Part shown: in pieces, positions 8,004 through 18,056 of the stretch | Position numbering within the stretch: position 1 is the first letter of the stretch | Layout: each line of letters opens with the position of its first letter | NCBI RefSeq assembly: GCF_001434575.1 | Contig: NZ_AZDA01000013.1 | Coordinates: 1 to 64,000, forward strand | Origin: Loigolactobacillus bifermentans DSM 20003 | GTDB lineage: Bacteria > Bacillota > Bacilli > Lactobacillales > Lactobacillaceae | Reading direction: 5' to 3' | Length of the DNA: 64,000 nucleotides | The notes under the pieces: generated by a model | What the model was told of the DNA's origin: nothing | The model's input: the letters and a program-made list of their open reading frames with translations, nothing else | The model's database searches: none | Made by a program: the position numbers and the translations under genes

Positions 8004-8474
8004 TTACTTTAGGGATAAGTGCTGGCTTAAAGCTTGCACAAATTCGGTTAATTGTACCCGATCAGTTTCCTTAAAGCGGTCAAATGATTGTGAATCTAAA
8101 TCAAGCAACGCGATCACTTGTCCAGCCTGAAGGATGGGGACCACTAATTCCGAATTTGTGGCGCTATCACAGGCGATATGGCCTTGAAATTGGTGGACAT
8201 CAGGAACTAATTGCGATTTTTGTTCGGTGTAGGCCGTTCCCACAACGCCTTTACCAGGTTGAATGTGCATGCAAGCCACTTTGCCTTGGAATGGGCCTAA
8301 GTAAAGATCATTTGCGGCAGGATCTGCAATATAAAAGCCTGCCCAGCTAACATCAGTGAGATTATCTTTTAAAAGTGCCGCTGCATTGGCTAAGTTTGTG
8401 ACCCAATTGGTTTCACCTGTGAGTAACGCATCGATTTGTTGTGTCAAAAGAGAGGGGGTATTTGTGGTGGACAT
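8004..8474 (-). CDS. GAF-domain free methionine-(R)-sulfoxide reductase
   Basis: A 156-residue single GAF domain of the fRMsr/YebR type, which reduces free methionine-R-sulfoxide. Seen are WAGFYI (44-49), LGPFQGKVACMHI (59-71), GKGVVGTAY (74-82) and HIACDSATNSELVVP (99-113). Cys102 and Cys68 match the catalytic and one recycling cysteine. The second recycling cysteine of the usual GKGVCG is valine here (V78), so the disulfide relay may differ. The start at 8474 follows AGGAAAGGAA. Confidence 0.88.
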   Translation of the reverse strand: MSTTNTPSLLTQQIDALLTGETNWVTNLANAAALLKDNLTDVSWAGFYIADPAANDLYLGPFQGKVACMHIQPGKGVVGTAYTEQKSQLVPDVHQFQGHIACDSATNSELVVPILQAGQVIALLDLDSQSFDRFKETDRVQLTEFVQALSQHLSLK

Positions 8475-8551
8475 GACAGAATTCCTTTCCTGAAGCGAGA
8501 TTAAAGTATTAAATATTTGGAAATGGTAGTGCTGATAGAATGGCACTATGC

Positions 8552-8557
8552 TATAAT
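8552..8557 (+). promoter_or_regulatory. Extended -10 promoter of ezrA
   Basis: ATGCTATAAT, a TG-extended -10 (TATAAT at 8552), lies about 80 bp upstream of ezrA. The -35 is weak. Confidence 0.5.
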
Positions 8558-8638
8558 TTAGATTAGATTTTAGCCATCTAAAGAAGTTTTTGCAAGCTAT
8601 TAACTTACAAAAACAAAGCACGCGACGGGGGTTTGATG

Positions 8639-10354
8639 ATGATATACATTTTTCTAGGCATTATAATAGTTGCCTTATTGGCTTATTTTGGGGTGATTTT
8701 AGCACAGCATCGAAATTCGAAAACAATTGATCAACTGCAGTCCCAAGAACAAGCCTTAAATGAAATTCCTGTTCAAAAAGCAGTATCAGAAGCACGCAAC
8801 TTAAAATTAACGGGGCAAAGTAAAAAGACGTTTACCGCGCTAGAAAAGCAATTTAAATTGCTTAACGAGAAAAATATTGCGACAATCGATGAACAGCTTT
8901 ATACAGCTGAAACTGCAAATAATCATTATCATTTTTTACAAACACAACAGATGGTCAAAAAGGTCACGGAACAGTTGGCTGAAGCAGAGCAGGCCTTTAA
9001 AGAAGTGTTAGCCGGATTTGAAACGATTATTGAACAAGTCGATGAAAATAACGCAAAGCTAAAAGAATTGGAAAAAACCTACCAAAAGTTGCGTAAACAA
9101 ATTTTAACGAAAAGTTTTGTTTATGGACCGGCCATTGATCAACTGGAATTAAAGTTACGCCAGTTGGAAAAGGCGCTTAAAAAGTATCGTCGGGTTACCG
9201 CAGCAGGGGACTATGATGAAGCCGCTGCAATTTTAAAGACCCAAGGCGAGGCCATTGAAACCTTGGACAAGCTGATGGTTCGAATCCCAGATCGATACAA
9301 AGAAACGAAAACGGAATTTCCAGATCAATTACGAGAATTACGGCACGGCTACGCCGAGTTGGCAGAAACCGACTATCAGTTTTATGACATTGATATTCCT
9401 AAAGAGCTGGATCAAATCGAACAAGATATTGATGCCACTAACCAATCTTTGAAAACGCTGGACTTGGAACGGGTTGAAACAGATAATCAGGCGATTGCCC
9501 AGCGCATTGATCATTTATACGATGTGATGGAAGCCGAAATTAAAGCGCGGCAAAGCGTTGAAAAGCGTAATGGTGAATTAAGTGCGTTTTTCAAACATGC
9601 GAATCAGCAAAATCGAGCGCTTTATTTTGAATTGGATCATTTGGATCAAAGTTATCATTTAAACCATGATGAGATCAGTCAATGCCAGGACCTTAAGTCG
9701 CAAATTGATGATTTAGCCAGCATTTATCAAACGGATATGGATAAAATCACGCAGAAACAAGCGGTTTATTCGATGATCAACGATAATTTTGACACAGCTT
9801 TTGCAGGCTTAACGAAGATTGAAGAACAACAAAAAGCTCTAAACGATAGTGTCCAAGGGATGCAAAAAGGCGAACAAGAAGCGCAAAAGAGTTTGCAGGG
9901 CTTTGAGTTTGAACTGCGCAATATCAAGCGTCAAGTTGAAAAGTTGAATCTGCCAGGCCTTAATCAAAAGTATTTAGATACGTTCTTTATGGTATCGGAT
10001 GAACTAAAGGCGTTAGACGAAGCGCTTAATCAAACCAAAATCAATTTGGACGAGATTACCAAAGCCTTGATCACCACGCAAGCAGACTTGGATCATTTAA
10101 AAGAAGCAACCAACGATATGATCGACAGTGCTTTGTTGGCTGAACAAATGATTCAATACGCCAACCGTTATCGTCATTCACATGCGGACGTAGCCGCGGC
10201 AAGTGAACAGGCTTTTCAGAAGTTTGAAAAGGACTACGATTATAAAGGGGCGTTGGAAACCATCGCCACGGTGCTAGAACAAATTGAACCAGGTAGCTAT
10301 AAGAAAGTTGAAGATAGCTATTACAATAGTAAAGACCAAGAGTTAAACGTATAA
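8639..10354 (+). CDS. ezrA: Septation ring formation regulator EzrA
   Basis: About 571 residues. One N-terminal membrane helix (roughly 1-20, IYIFLGIIIVALLAYFGVIL) is followed by a long cytoplasmic, heptad-rich coiled-coil region made of spectrin-like bundles. This is the EzrA layout, a membrane-anchored FtsZ partner that limits extra Z rings and links division to wall synthesis. ATGs occur at 8636 and 8639; the second is better spaced (7 nt) from GGGGG. It precedes the cysteine desulfurase gene, a common order in lactobacilli. Confidence 0.95.
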   Translation: MIYIFLGIIIVALLAYFGVILAQHRNSKTIDQLQSQEQALNEIPVQKAVSEARNLKLTGQSKKTFTALEKQFKLLNEKNIATIDEQLYTAETANNHYHFLQTQQMVKKVTEQLAEAEQAFKEVLAGFETIIEQVDENNAKLKELEKTYQKLRKQILTKSFVYGPAIDQLELKLRQLEKALKKYRRVTAAGDYDEAAAILKTQGEAIETLDKLMVRIPDRYKETKTEFPDQLRELRHGYAELAETDYQFYDIDIPKELDQIEQDIDATNQSLKTLDLERVETDNQAIAQRIDHLYDVMEAEIKARQSVEKRNGELSAFFKHANQQNRALYFELDHLDQSYHLNHDEISQCQDLKSQIDDLASIYQTDMDKITQKQAVYSMINDNFDTAFAGLTKIEEQQKALNDSVQGMQKGEQEAQKSLQGFEFELRNIKRQVEKLNLPGLNQKYLDTFFMVSDELKALDEALNQTKINLDEITKALITTQADLDHLKEATNDMIDSALLAEQMIQYANRYRHSHADVAAASEQAFQKFEKDYDYKGALETIATVLEQIEPGSYKKVEDSYYNSKDQELNV

Positions 10355-10375
10355 AGGGCTGTAAGGCCCTTTTTG
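10354..10375 (+). terminator. Terminator after ezrA
   Basis: AAAGGGC, a short TGTAAG loop and GCCCTTTTT directly follow the ezrA stop codon. Confidence 0.8.
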
Positions 10376-10398
10376 ATTGGACTTACTTTTTGTTAGTG

Positions 10399-10426
10399 TT
10401 GTATTTTTAATAGTTTCTGCTATAAT
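10399..10426 (+). promoter_or_regulatory. Promoter of the desulfurase-thiI operon
   Basis: TTGTAT (10399) and TATAAT (10421) are separated by 16 nt, with a TGC extension of the -10. The transcript would start about 32 nt before the TTG start codon. Confidence 0.65.
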
Positions 10427-10464
10427 CAATGAGGAATTTTAGACAGATATTAGGGAGTGGCATT

Positions 10465-11613
10465 TTGATATATTTTGATAACAGTGCAACAACAGCGGCG
10501 GCCCCGGAGGTGCTGGCAACCTATCAAAAAGTCAGTGAAGATTTTTGGGGGAATCCATCTAGCTTACACGCGTTAGGCAATAAAGCGGATGGTTTATTGC
10601 AAGCATCCCGGCAGCAGATCGCTGATTTAATGCAGGTTCAGCCAGAAGAAATCTACTTCACCAGTGGTGGTACAGAAGGCGATAATTGGGTGATTAAAGG
10701 GACCGCAATCGCGAAACGCCAATTTGGCAAGCATTTAATCACCACCGCCATTGAGCATCCAGCTGTGAAAAATTCAATGGCACAATTGGAGCAGCTCGGA
10801 TTTGACGTGACGTATTTGCCTGTGAACCGGCAGGGGATGATTGACCCAGCTGATTTAAAGGCAGCCTTGCGTTCCGATACGATTTTAGTGTCGATCATGG
10901 GTGTTAATAACGAAATTGGGAGTATTCAACCTTTGGCAGAAGCGGCACAGATTTTGGCGGACTATCCCAATGTGCATTTTCATGTGGATGCGGTTCAAAG
11001 TATTGGGAAAGGCCTGATGGACCTGTTAAAATTGCCTCGAATCGACTTTTTAAGCTTTTCTGCGCATAAATTTCATGGACCACGTGGCATGGGCTTTTTA
11101 TATGCTAAAAAAGGGCGTCAGCTGGCACCGTTGTTAACGGGTGGCGGCCAAGAACACGATTGGCGTAGTGGTACTGAAAACTTACCGGCCATTGCCGGGA
11201 TGGCGAAGGCACTGCGGTTGGTGTTGGCGGATGAATCTGCAAAAGTAGCACGGCAACAGGCCATTAAAACTAAAATTTATAACCACTTACAAGAAAAGCC
11301 GAAAGTCACGATTTTTTCCGGCAATGATGCCCATTTTGCGCCGCATATTCTTTGTTTTGGCATTGCAGGCGTCCGTGGCGAAACGGTGGTCCATGCATTT
11401 GAAGCGCATGACATTTACATTTCAACGACGAGCGCTTGTTCTTCTAAAACCGGTGAGATCTCCGGTACATTGGCGGCCATGCACGTGCCGGATAAAGTGG
11501 CGACCAGTGCCGTGCGAATCAGTTTAGATGAAAATAATACGCTGGCGGAGGCAGATACTTTTATCAAGGCCTTTGACCAAATTTACCAACGTTTTGAAAT
11601 TATTAACTCTTAA
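10465..11613 (+). CDS. Cysteine desulfurase (NifS/IscS family)
   Basis: A PLP enzyme taking sulfur from L-cysteine. The TTG at 10465 follows TAGGGAGTGG and gives the family opening MIYFDNSATT; the frame further upstream is leader. The product is 382 residues. PLP-binding lysine K202 lies in SFSAHKFHGP, the cofactor-contacting histidine is in TTAIEHPAV (93-101), and the active cysteine C325 is in a flexible TSACSSKTG loop. Placement 16 bp before thiI indicates the dedicated sulfur donor for tRNA 4-thiouridine, as for NifZ in Bacillus, rather than a general Fe-S assembly enzyme. Confidence 0.95.
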   Translation: MIYFDNSATTAAAPEVLATYQKVSEDFWGNPSSLHALGNKADGLLQASRQQIADLMQVQPEEIYFTSGGTEGDNWVIKGTAIAKRQFGKHLITTAIEHPAVKNSMAQLEQLGFDVTYLPVNRQGMIDPADLKAALRSDTILVSIMGVNNEIGSIQPLAEAAQILADYPNVHFHVDAVQSIGKGLMDLLKLPRIDFLSFSAHKFHGPRGMGFLYAKKGRQLAPLLTGGGQEHDWRSGTENLPAIAGMAKALRLVLADESAKVARQQAIKTKIYNHLQEKPKVTIFSGNDAHFAPHILCFGIAGVRGETVVHAFEAHDIYISTTSACSSKTGEISGTLAAMHVPDKVATSAVRISLDENNTLAEADTFIKAFDQIYQRFEIINS

Positions 11614-11629
11614 GAAAGTCAGGTGACTT

Positions 11630-12847
11630 ATGGAATATACAGAAATTATGGTGCGTTACGGTGAATTGTCAACCAAAGGCAAAAACCGGCGGACGTTTAT
11701 TGATCGTTTATGTGGCAATGCCAAAAAGGCCTTGCACGATTTTCCAGAATTAAACTTCCACCCCAAACGGGATCGGTTGCACATTGTGTTAAATGGGGCC
11801 GATAGTCAAGCAGTGATGACACGGTTAGGTTTGGTTTTTGGGATTCAAAGTTTTTCACCTAGTATTCGTCTGGAACGGGATATGGATTTAGTTCGCAAAA
11901 CAGCCGTTCAAATGATGACCGAACAATTCCGACCCGGGTTGACCTTTAAAGTGAACACTCGCCGTTCAGATCATAACTTTGAAATGGACACCAACGAGAT
12001 CAATGCTGATTTAGGGGATACTTTGTTAACGGCTTTGCCTGAACTCGTGGTTCAAGTGCACAATCCTGAAGTCACCTTACGCGTTGAAGTGCGTTTAGAC
12101 GGCATTTACCTTTCCAGTGAAACCATCTTAGGCGCCGGTGGGTTGCCAGTGGGAACTGCCGGTCGCGGCATGCTCATGTTGTCCGGTGGCATCGACTCAC
12201 CGGTTGCAGGTTACTTAGCCATGAAGCGTGGTGTTGATCTGCAAATGGTGCATTTTTTCAGTCCGCCTTATACCAGTGAAAAGGCGTTGGCCAAGGCCAA
12301 GGAGCTTACGGCTAAAATTGCGCCTTATGCCGGGTCGTTACAGTTTATTGAAGTGCCGTTTACCAAGATCCAAGAAGAAATCAAGAACAAAGTCCCTGAA
12401 GGCTATTTAATGACCGTTCAACGGCGCATGATGTTACGGATCACAGATCGGATTCGTGCAATGCGGCGTGGCTTAGCGATTTTTAATGGCGAATCCTTAG
12501 GCCAAGTTGCGTCACAAACCATGGAAAGCATGGTGGCGATCAACGATGTGACCACGACACCGATTTTACGGCCAGTTTTGTCCTTGGATAAAAACGAGAT
12601 CATTAAAATCGCCAAAGATATTGATACCTTTGATCTATCAGTGATGCCATTTGAAGACTGTTGTACAATTTTTGCACCACCAGCCCTTAAAACGCGGCCT
12701 AATTTAGATCGGACTCGGCATTACGAAACGTTAATTGACGTGGACGGTTTAATTGAGGCTGCGATTGCCGGCATTCAAGTCAGTGAAATCAAACCAGGGG
12801 AACATTACTTGGTACAAGATCAAGCTGAAATTAACAGCTTACTTTAA
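11630..12847 (+). CDS. thiI: tRNA 4-thiouridine synthetase ThiI
   Basis: A 405-residue sulfurtransferase that adenylates U8 of tRNA and inserts sulfur carried by the neighbouring desulfurase. The order is an N-terminal ferredoxin-like region and THUMP domain (about 60-165), then the PP-loop ATP pyrophosphatase domain with [13 protein letters not shown] near 184-196. The C-terminal rhodanese domain of E. coli ThiI is absent, as in other Firmicutes. Cysteines in [10 protein letters not shown] near 345 are candidate sulfur carriers. It starts at ATG 11630 after a CAGGTGA site. Confidence 0.96.
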   Translation: MEYTEIMVRYGELSTKGKNRRTFIDRLCGNAKKALHDFPELNFHPKRDRLHIVLNGADSQAVMTRLGLVFGIQSFSPSIRLERDMDLVRKTAVQMMTEQFRPGLTFKVNTRRSDHNFEMDTNEINADLGDTLLTALPELVVQVHNPEVTLRVEVRLDGIYLSSETILGAGGLPVGTAGRGMLMLSGGIDSPVAGYLAMKRGVDLQMVHFFSPPYTSEKALAKAKELTAKIAPYAGSLQFIEVPFTKIQEEIKNKVPEGYLMTVQRRMMLRITDRIRAMRRGLAIFNGESLGQVASQTMESMVAINDVTTTPILRPVLSLDKNEIIKIAKDIDTFDLSVMPFEDCCTIFAPPALKTRPNLDRTRHYETLIDVDGLIEAAIAGIQVSEIKPGEHYLVQDQAEINSLL

Positions 12848-12876
12848 AGTTTGGCGGGTTTTATCCCAAACAACAA

Positions 12877-12905
12877 TTGACCCTACGTCTTTTTTTTGCT
12901 AGACT
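12877..12905 (+). promoter_or_regulatory. Promoter of the valS leader
   Basis: TTGACC (12877) and TAGACT (12900) are 17 nt apart, just upstream of the T-box leader. Confidence 0.75.
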
Positions 12906-12911
12906 AACGTC

Positions 12912-13139
12912 AAAGCATTGAACAAGAGAGTAATCAATGAAGGCTGTTCAGAAAGAGCGTACGAGCTGCGAAGCGCTTCAGTTTTCCTTGATGAAGGTAG
13001 CTTGTGAGCTGTTGCGCTGAACAGATTAAGCGTAGCCGGACTGAGTTCGTTAACAGAAGAGTGGCGCTAAAAAGCGCAATTTAGGTGGTACCGCGAATAC
13101 TCAAACATTCGTCCTTTGTTAAGGACGGGTGTTTTTTTT
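12912..13139 (+). promoter_or_regulatory. T-box riboswitch (Val) upstream of valS
   Basis: The conserved antiterminator TTAGGTGGTACCGCG (13081-13095) is followed by a terminator GTCCTTTGTTAAGGAC with a T run. In Stem I, a specifier-loop candidate GTA (12997-12999, a valine codon) sits in GAAG-GTA-G just above a CTTGT strand that pairs with ACAAG on the 5' side. Uncharged tRNA-Val should stabilise the antiterminator and allow valS transcription. Confidence 0.93.
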
Positions 13140-13172
13140 ATGGGTGACCATCAAGTGAAAGGATGCGACATC

Positions 13173-15836
13173 ATGGCTGAAACAGAAATGTCAACCAAAT
13201 ATGATCCACAAAAAGTTGAACCGGGTCGTTACGATCAATGGCTCAAAGATAATCGCTTTAAACCATCAGGTGATCCTGATGCAAAACCTTATTCAATCGT
13301 TATTCCACCACCAAATGTAACGGGAAAATTGCATTTAGGGCATGCGTGGGATACCACTTTACAGGACATGATCATTCGGCAAAAGCGGATGCAAGGTTAC
13401 GATGTGCTGTGGCTCCCTGGTTCTGATCATGCTGGCATCGCCACCCAGGCCAAAGTTGAAGCTAAATTACGTACGGAAGGCAAAACCCGTTATGATTTAG
13501 GTCGCAGCAAGTTTATTGATGAAGTTTGGGATTGGGTCCATAAATACAGTGGTATCATTCACGAACAATGGGCAAAATTAGGAATTTCCGTTGATTATTC
13601 ACGGGAACGGTTTACCTTGGATGAAGGGCTATCTAAGGCCGTTCGAACCGTTTTCGTTAAGTTATATGAAAAAGGCTTGATCTACCGTGGCGAATACATT
13701 ATCAACTGGGACCCTCAAGCACGGACTGCCTTATCTGATATTGAAGTCATTCATAAAGATGATCAAGGGGCATTTTATCATGTGAAATACCCATTTGTGG
13801 ATCCTGAGTATACGTTTAATGGGCAACACTACATTGAAATTGCCACCACACGGCCTGAAACCATGTTTGGTGATACGGCTGTGGCGGTTAATCCTAAGGA
13901 CGAACGCTATAAAGATTTAGTGGGTCGCGACGTGATTTTGCCATTACAAGGGCGGCACATTCCAATTATTGCCGATCAATATGTTGATATGGAATTTGGG
14001 ACTGGGATGGTTAAAATCACACCAGCGCATGACCCTAATGATTTCCAAGTGGGGAATCGGCATGATTTGCCACGCATCAATACCATGAACGAAGACGCAA
14101 CAATGAACGAAAATGCAGGGAAGTATCAAGGCATGGATCGTTTTGAAGCGCGTAAAGCCATGGTGGCTGATTTGGAAGCCGGCGACTATATGCTGAAAAT
14201 CGATCCGATTGTCCATAGTGTCGGTCATTCTGAACGAACCGGTGTGCAGGTGGAAGCTCGTTTATCAACGCAATGGTTTGTGAAGATGCAGCCATTAGCA
14301 GAAGCCGCTTTGAAAAATCAACAAACCGATCAAAAGGTTGCGTTTGTACCAGAACGGTTTGAAAATACCTTTACCCAGTGGATGGATAATGTGCATGATT
14401 GGGTGATTTCGCGTCAGTTATGGTGGGGCCATCAGATCCCAGCTTGGTATAACAAACAAACTGGTGAAACTTATGTTGGCATGGAAGCGCCTAAAGATGC
14501 CGAAAATTGGGAACAAGATCCAGATGTATTAGATACTTGGTTCAGTAGTGCGTTGTGGCCATTTTCAACCATGGGCTGGCCGGATACGGAAAGTCCAGAC
14601 TACAAGCGTTATTTCCCAACTAATACACTGGTAACCGGTTATGATATTATTTTCTTCTGGGTCTCTCGGATGATCTTCCAAAGCTTGGAATTCACTCAGC
14701 AACGGCCGTTTGAGCATGTCTTGATTCACGGCTTGATTCGGGATGAACAAGGCCGCAAGATGAGTAAGTCTTTAGGCAACGGAATCGACCCAATGGAAGT
14801 CATTCAAAAGTACGGTGCAGATGCCTTACGCTGGTTCTTGGCCACGGGCTCAACGCCTGGTCAAGATGTGCGCTTCTCTTATGATAAGATGGATGCCGCT
14901 TGGAATTTCATTAATAAAATTTGGAATGCCAGTCGTTTTGTGATCATGAACTTAGGTGATATGCAGGCACCAACGCTACCAGCAGCGGACCAACGTGATT
15001 TAACAGACCGTTGGATCTTAAGCCGGTTGAATAGCACGGTGAAAGATGTGACCCGCTTATTCGATAGTTTTGAATTTGGTGAAGCAGGCCGCTTATTGTA
15101 TAACTTTATTTGGAATGATTTGTGCGATTGGTACATTGAAATGAGTAAAGAAGTGCTTTACGGCCAGGATGAAGCAGCTAAAACGGCCAAACAAAATGTT
15201 TTAGGTTACGTGTTAGATCAAACATTGAAGCTGATGCATCCGATTATGCCATTTGTGACCGAAGAATTATGGCAACATATGCCGCATGAAGGAGATTCCA
15301 TTGTGGTGAGCGCTTATCCAGTGGTACAGGCTGACTTAGCTGATGCTCAAGCAGAAACACAAATGGAACACTTGATCGACTTGATCCGCTCCGTACGGAA
15401 TATCCGTTCTGAGGTGAATGCACCAATGTCCAGTCCAATCAACGTGTTGATCAAAACCACGGATGCCGACGTCCAAGCCGTTTTTGAAGCCAACAAAGAC
15501 TACATTCAACGGTTTGTTCATCCAAAAGACTTACAAATTGGTGCGGACACCACAGCACCTAAACTGGCCATGTCTGCTGTGATCACTGGCGCTGAAGTCT
15601 ATGTGCCATTGGCTGAATTGATCGATATTGATGAAGAAGTGGCGCGTTTGCAAAAAGAAGCAGACAAGTGGCAGGCTGAAGTCACACGCGCTGATAAAAA
15701 ATTAGGCAACGAACGCTTTGTCGCCAATGCACCTGAAAAGGTTGTGGCTGAACAACGCGATAAACGTGCTGATTATGTGAAGAAGTTAGCTGCAACACAA
15801 GCACGAATTGCTGAATTAAAGGCAAGTCAAGCTTAG
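13173..15836 (+). CDS. valS: Valyl-tRNA synthetase
   Basis: A class I synthetase of 887 residues counted from ATG 13173, which follows GAAAGGATG. Frame upstream of this ATG lies in the T-box terminator. Seen are the HIGH-type motif [10 protein letters not shown] (about 50-59), the CP1 editing domain ([15 protein letters not shown] near 225), the KMSKS motif [10 protein letters not shown] near 530 and a C-terminal coiled coil ([13 protein letters not shown] onward) typical of ValS. It charges tRNA-Val and edits threonine. Confidence 0.98.
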   Translation: MAETEMSTKYDPQKVEPGRYDQWLKDNRFKPSGDPDAKPYSIVIPPPNVTGKLHLGHAWDTTLQDMIIRQKRMQGYDVLWLPGSDHAGIATQAKVEAKLRTEGKTRYDLGRSKFIDEVWDWVHKYSGIIHEQWAKLGISVDYSRERFTLDEGLSKAVRTVFVKLYEKGLIYRGEYIINWDPQARTALSDIEVIHKDDQGAFYHVKYPFVDPEYTFNGQHYIEIATTRPETMFGDTAVAVNPKDERYKDLVGRDVILPLQGRHIPIIADQYVDMEFGTGMVKITPAHDPNDFQVGNRHDLPRINTMNEDATMNENAGKYQGMDRFEARKAMVADLEAGDYMLKIDPIVHSVGHSERTGVQVEARLSTQWFVKMQPLAEAALKNQQTDQKVAFVPERFENTFTQWMDNVHDWVISRQLWWGHQIPAWYNKQTGETYVGMEAPKDAENWEQDPDVLDTWFSSALWPFSTMGWPDTESPDYKRYFPTNTLVTGYDIIFFWVSRMIFQSLEFTQQRPFEHVLIHGLIRDEQGRKMSKSLGNGIDPMEVIQKYGADALRWFLATGSTPGQDVRFSYDKMDAAWNFINKIWNASRFVIMNLGDMQAPTLPAADQRDLTDRWILSRLNSTVKDVTRLFDSFEFGEAGRLLYNFIWNDLCDWYIEMSKEVLYGQDEAAKTAKQNVLGYVLDQTLKLMHPIMPFVTEELWQHMPHEGDSIVVSAYPVVQADLADAQAETQMEHLIDLIRSVRNIRSEVNAPMSSPINVLIKTTDADVQAVFEANKDYIQRFVHPKDLQIGADTTAPKLAMSAVITGAEVYVPLAELIDIDEEVARLQKEADKWQAEVTRADKKLGNERFVANAPEKVVAEQRDKRADYVKKLAATQARIAELKASQA

Positions 15837-15846
15837 TGGCGCTGAC

Positions 15847-15881
15847 GAGGGGACGATTCAAACGAATCGTTCCCTTTTTTT
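15847..15881 (+). terminator. Terminator after valS
   Basis: GGGGACGATTC, an AAAC loop and GAATCGTTCCC are followed by seven T residues. Confidence 0.92.
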
Positions 15882-15929
15882 CGGTTAAATGCGTTAAACT
15901 AACAGTAAAGACTGAAAGGTGGGGGGATC

Positions 15930-16637
15930 ATGGTTGAAAACATGACACAAACAGCATTGGAACAGGTTTTGCAGTTACCAGTGGCACAACGTGCAGGGGT
16001 TGATTTGACCCAGCGGCTTTTTGTGGCGCTGGACTTACGTAATCGGAATCTAACCCAATTAGATTTAAGGTGGAGTCGGTTTGAAAACTGTCAATTAGCA
16101 GGGGCTGACTTGTCAGATAGTCAGTTGGCCAATGCGCGGTTTATTCAGAGCAACTTACGTGGCGCTCAATTACGGCGCTGCAATTTACAGGCCACAGATT
16201 TTCGCGGGTGTGATATTCGCGAGACGCACATCGAAGGGGCTAATTTGCAACATGCGGCATTGGATCACGCCCAAACGGCAGGGATGATTGCCGATGATCA
16301 GACGCAGTTTTTCAAAATGACTTGTCCTGCTACCGGGCCATTTATCGCCTATAAAAAATGTTTTAATGAGACGTTGGTGACGTTGCTGATTCCCCGTGAG
16401 GCGAAGCGGGTGATGGGAACGGTTCGCGCTGGCCGCTGTAATCAAGCACGGGTCCTTGCGATTACCAGTTTTGATGGCAAGGAAGCCTTTGAAGAAACCA
16501 CTGCCCCTTACCATCCGAACTTCGTGTATCGATTAGGCGCTACCGTCACTGTACCTGATTTTGACGACAATCGGTGGTTGGAATCTGCACCTGGCATTTA
16601 CTTTTGCATGACGCCTGCAGAGGCGATTGCATACTAA
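15930..16637 (+). CDS. Pentapeptide-repeat protein with C-terminal DUF5758-like domain
   Basis: A 235-residue protein. Residues about 35-115 are pentapeptide repeats of the A(D/N)LxX type (for example LAGADLSDSQLANARF and GANLQHAALDHA), which fold as a right-handed beta helix. The rest, from CPATGPFIAYKKCF, has the invariant IAYKK and later IPREAKRVMGTVRAGRC seen in DUF5758 domains attached to pentapeptide repeats. No function is established; gyrase-protecting pentapeptide proteins lack this C-terminal domain, so resistance should not be assumed. ATG 15930 follows AAAGGTGGGGGG. Another ATG (MTQ) lies 15 bp further in. Confidence 0.82.
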   Translation: MVENMTQTALEQVLQLPVAQRAGVDLTQRLFVALDLRNRNLTQLDLRWSRFENCQLAGADLSDSQLANARFIQSNLRGAQLRRCNLQATDFRGCDIRETHIEGANLQHAALDHAQTAGMIADDQTQFFKMTCPATGPFIAYKKCFNETLVTLLIPREAKRVMGTVRAGRCNQARVLAITSFDGKEAFEETTAPYHPNFVYRLGATVTVPDFDDNRWLESAPGIYFCMTPAEAIAY

Positions 16638-16642
16638 TTTGA

Positions 16643-16676
16643 AAGTCACCTAACAGTTGTTGTGAGGGGCTTTTTT
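16643..16676 (+). terminator. Weak terminator candidate
   Basis: AAAGTC..CC can pair with GGGGCTTT before a run of seven T residues, in the gap after the pentapeptide gene. The stem is short and interrupted. Confidence 0.4.
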
Positions 16677-16719
16677 TATGGTAAACTGGAAGCAGATGAT
16701 GGGAACGAGGGGTTATGAG

Positions 16720-18042
16720 ATGTATGCAGAAAATTATGAAGCCGCTTTAGAATTGATTCATAGTCGGCCTAAGATGCACAAAGAAGGTAGTTTAAAACGA
16801 ATCAAACGTGCCATGGCCGCATTTGGGCACCCGGAATTGGCCCATCCGGTGATTCATGTTGCCGGGACCAATGGCAAAGGCTCGGTGGTCAATGCACTGC
16901 GTCAGATCTGCCAAGCCCATGGCCTAACGGTGGGGACCTTTACGTCACCTTTTTTAATGCGCTTTAATGAACGGATCAGCGTTGATGATGTTCCGATTCC
17001 AGATGACAAGTTGTTGGCTTTGGTGAATGAAGTTGGCCCACAAGTTGACACACTGGATCAGGCGGCACCTGACAGTCAGCTAACTGAGTTTGAATTCATT
17101 ACATTATTGATGTTTGTTTATTTTTCACGTCAGCCATTGGACGTTGCCATTGTAGAAGTTGGCATCGGTGGCTTAACCGATGCAACGAATGTGGTGAAAC
17201 CAGACGTTGCAGTGATCACTACCATTGGCTATGACCATATGGCACTATTAGGTGATACGTTACCAGAAATTGCCCAGCATAAAGCGGGGATCATTAAGCC
17301 ACATTGTCCCGTGGTTGTTGGCCGGGTGCCAGCCGAAGCACAGGCTGTGATCGACGCCCAAGCCAAGGCTCAAGCCAGTCCCATGCTCCGGTTAGGGCAT
17401 GAGTATACGGCCAGTACCGGGCAACCATTACCGGAATGGGCTGAACAATTTAATTATCAAATGTCGGGGTATCACTTTACTGCTTTGAAGATCCCCATGT
17501 TAGGGGCCTATCAAGTGGATAATGCAGCAGTGGCAATCACCGCTTTTATTGTGTTCATGACCCAAAAACACTTGCCATTGGACCCGCGTGCGCTGCAGCA
17601 AGGTTTGGCGCATGCCAGTTGGGCCGGGCGACTTGAAAAATTAAATGATGCGCCTTTGATCGTTTTAGACGGTGCTCATAACGAACCTGGGATTCGGGCG
17701 TTAGCCCAAACCTTGAAAACGACCTTTGCACAACGCGAGATTTATGTGATTTTTGCGGCATTACAAGATAAAGCAACCGATAAAATGTTACCGTTGTTGG
17801 CACAGGTACCGAATGTTCATTTAGTGTTGACGCAATTTCAAGGGCCACGCAAAACGGAAACAGCGACTGATCTAGCGCAGGCATTAACCACGGATGTGCC
17901 GCAATATGCTGTTTGGCAACAGGCCTTACAAGCCGTTTTGCAAGCGGCATCGGCGGAAGATATGATTGTGTTAACGGGCTCGTTATATTTTGTATCCGAT
18001 GTCCGACAGTACTTTATGGCTGATGAGGCCACCAATCAATGA
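16720..18042 (+). CDS. folC: Folylpolyglutamate / dihydrofolate synthase
   Basis: A Mur-ligase-like ATP-dependent ligase that adds glutamate to folates. The ATG at 16720 (MYAENYEAAL) follows GAGGGGTT and gives 440 residues. The P-loop is HVAGTNGKGSVVNAL near 45-59, followed by the SPFLMRFNERI folate loop (about 75-85), the VGIGGLTDATNV motif near 150 and a C-terminal LDGAHNEPG motif near 318, all hallmarks of FolC. Its stop overlaps the leader of the next gene. Confidence 0.96.
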   Translation: MYAENYEAALELIHSRPKMHKEGSLKRIKRAMAAFGHPELAHPVIHVAGTNGKGSVVNALRQICQAHGLTVGTFTSPFLMRFNERISVDDVPIPDDKLLALVNEVGPQVDTLDQAAPDSQLTEFEFITLLMFVYFSRQPLDVAIVEVGIGGLTDATNVVKPDVAVITTIGYDHMALLGDTLPEIAQHKAGIIKPHCPVVVGRVPAEAQAVIDAQAKAQASPMLRLGHEYTASTGQPLPEWAEQFNYQMSGYHFTALKIPMLGAYQVDNAAVAITAFIVFMTQKHLPLDPRALQQGLAHASWAGRLEKLNDAPLIVLDGAHNEPGIRALAQTLKTTFAQREIYVIFAALQDKATDKMLPLLAQVPNVHLVLTQFQGPRKTETATDLAQALTTDVPQYAVWQQALQAVLQAASAEDMIVLTGSLYFVSDVRQYFMADEATNQ

Positions 18043-18056
18043 TCGTGAGGGATTTT

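Noticed and set aside
13116-13172. Longer ValS N-terminus
   Set aside because: It starts within the T-box terminator; the ATG at 13173 has its own ribosome site.
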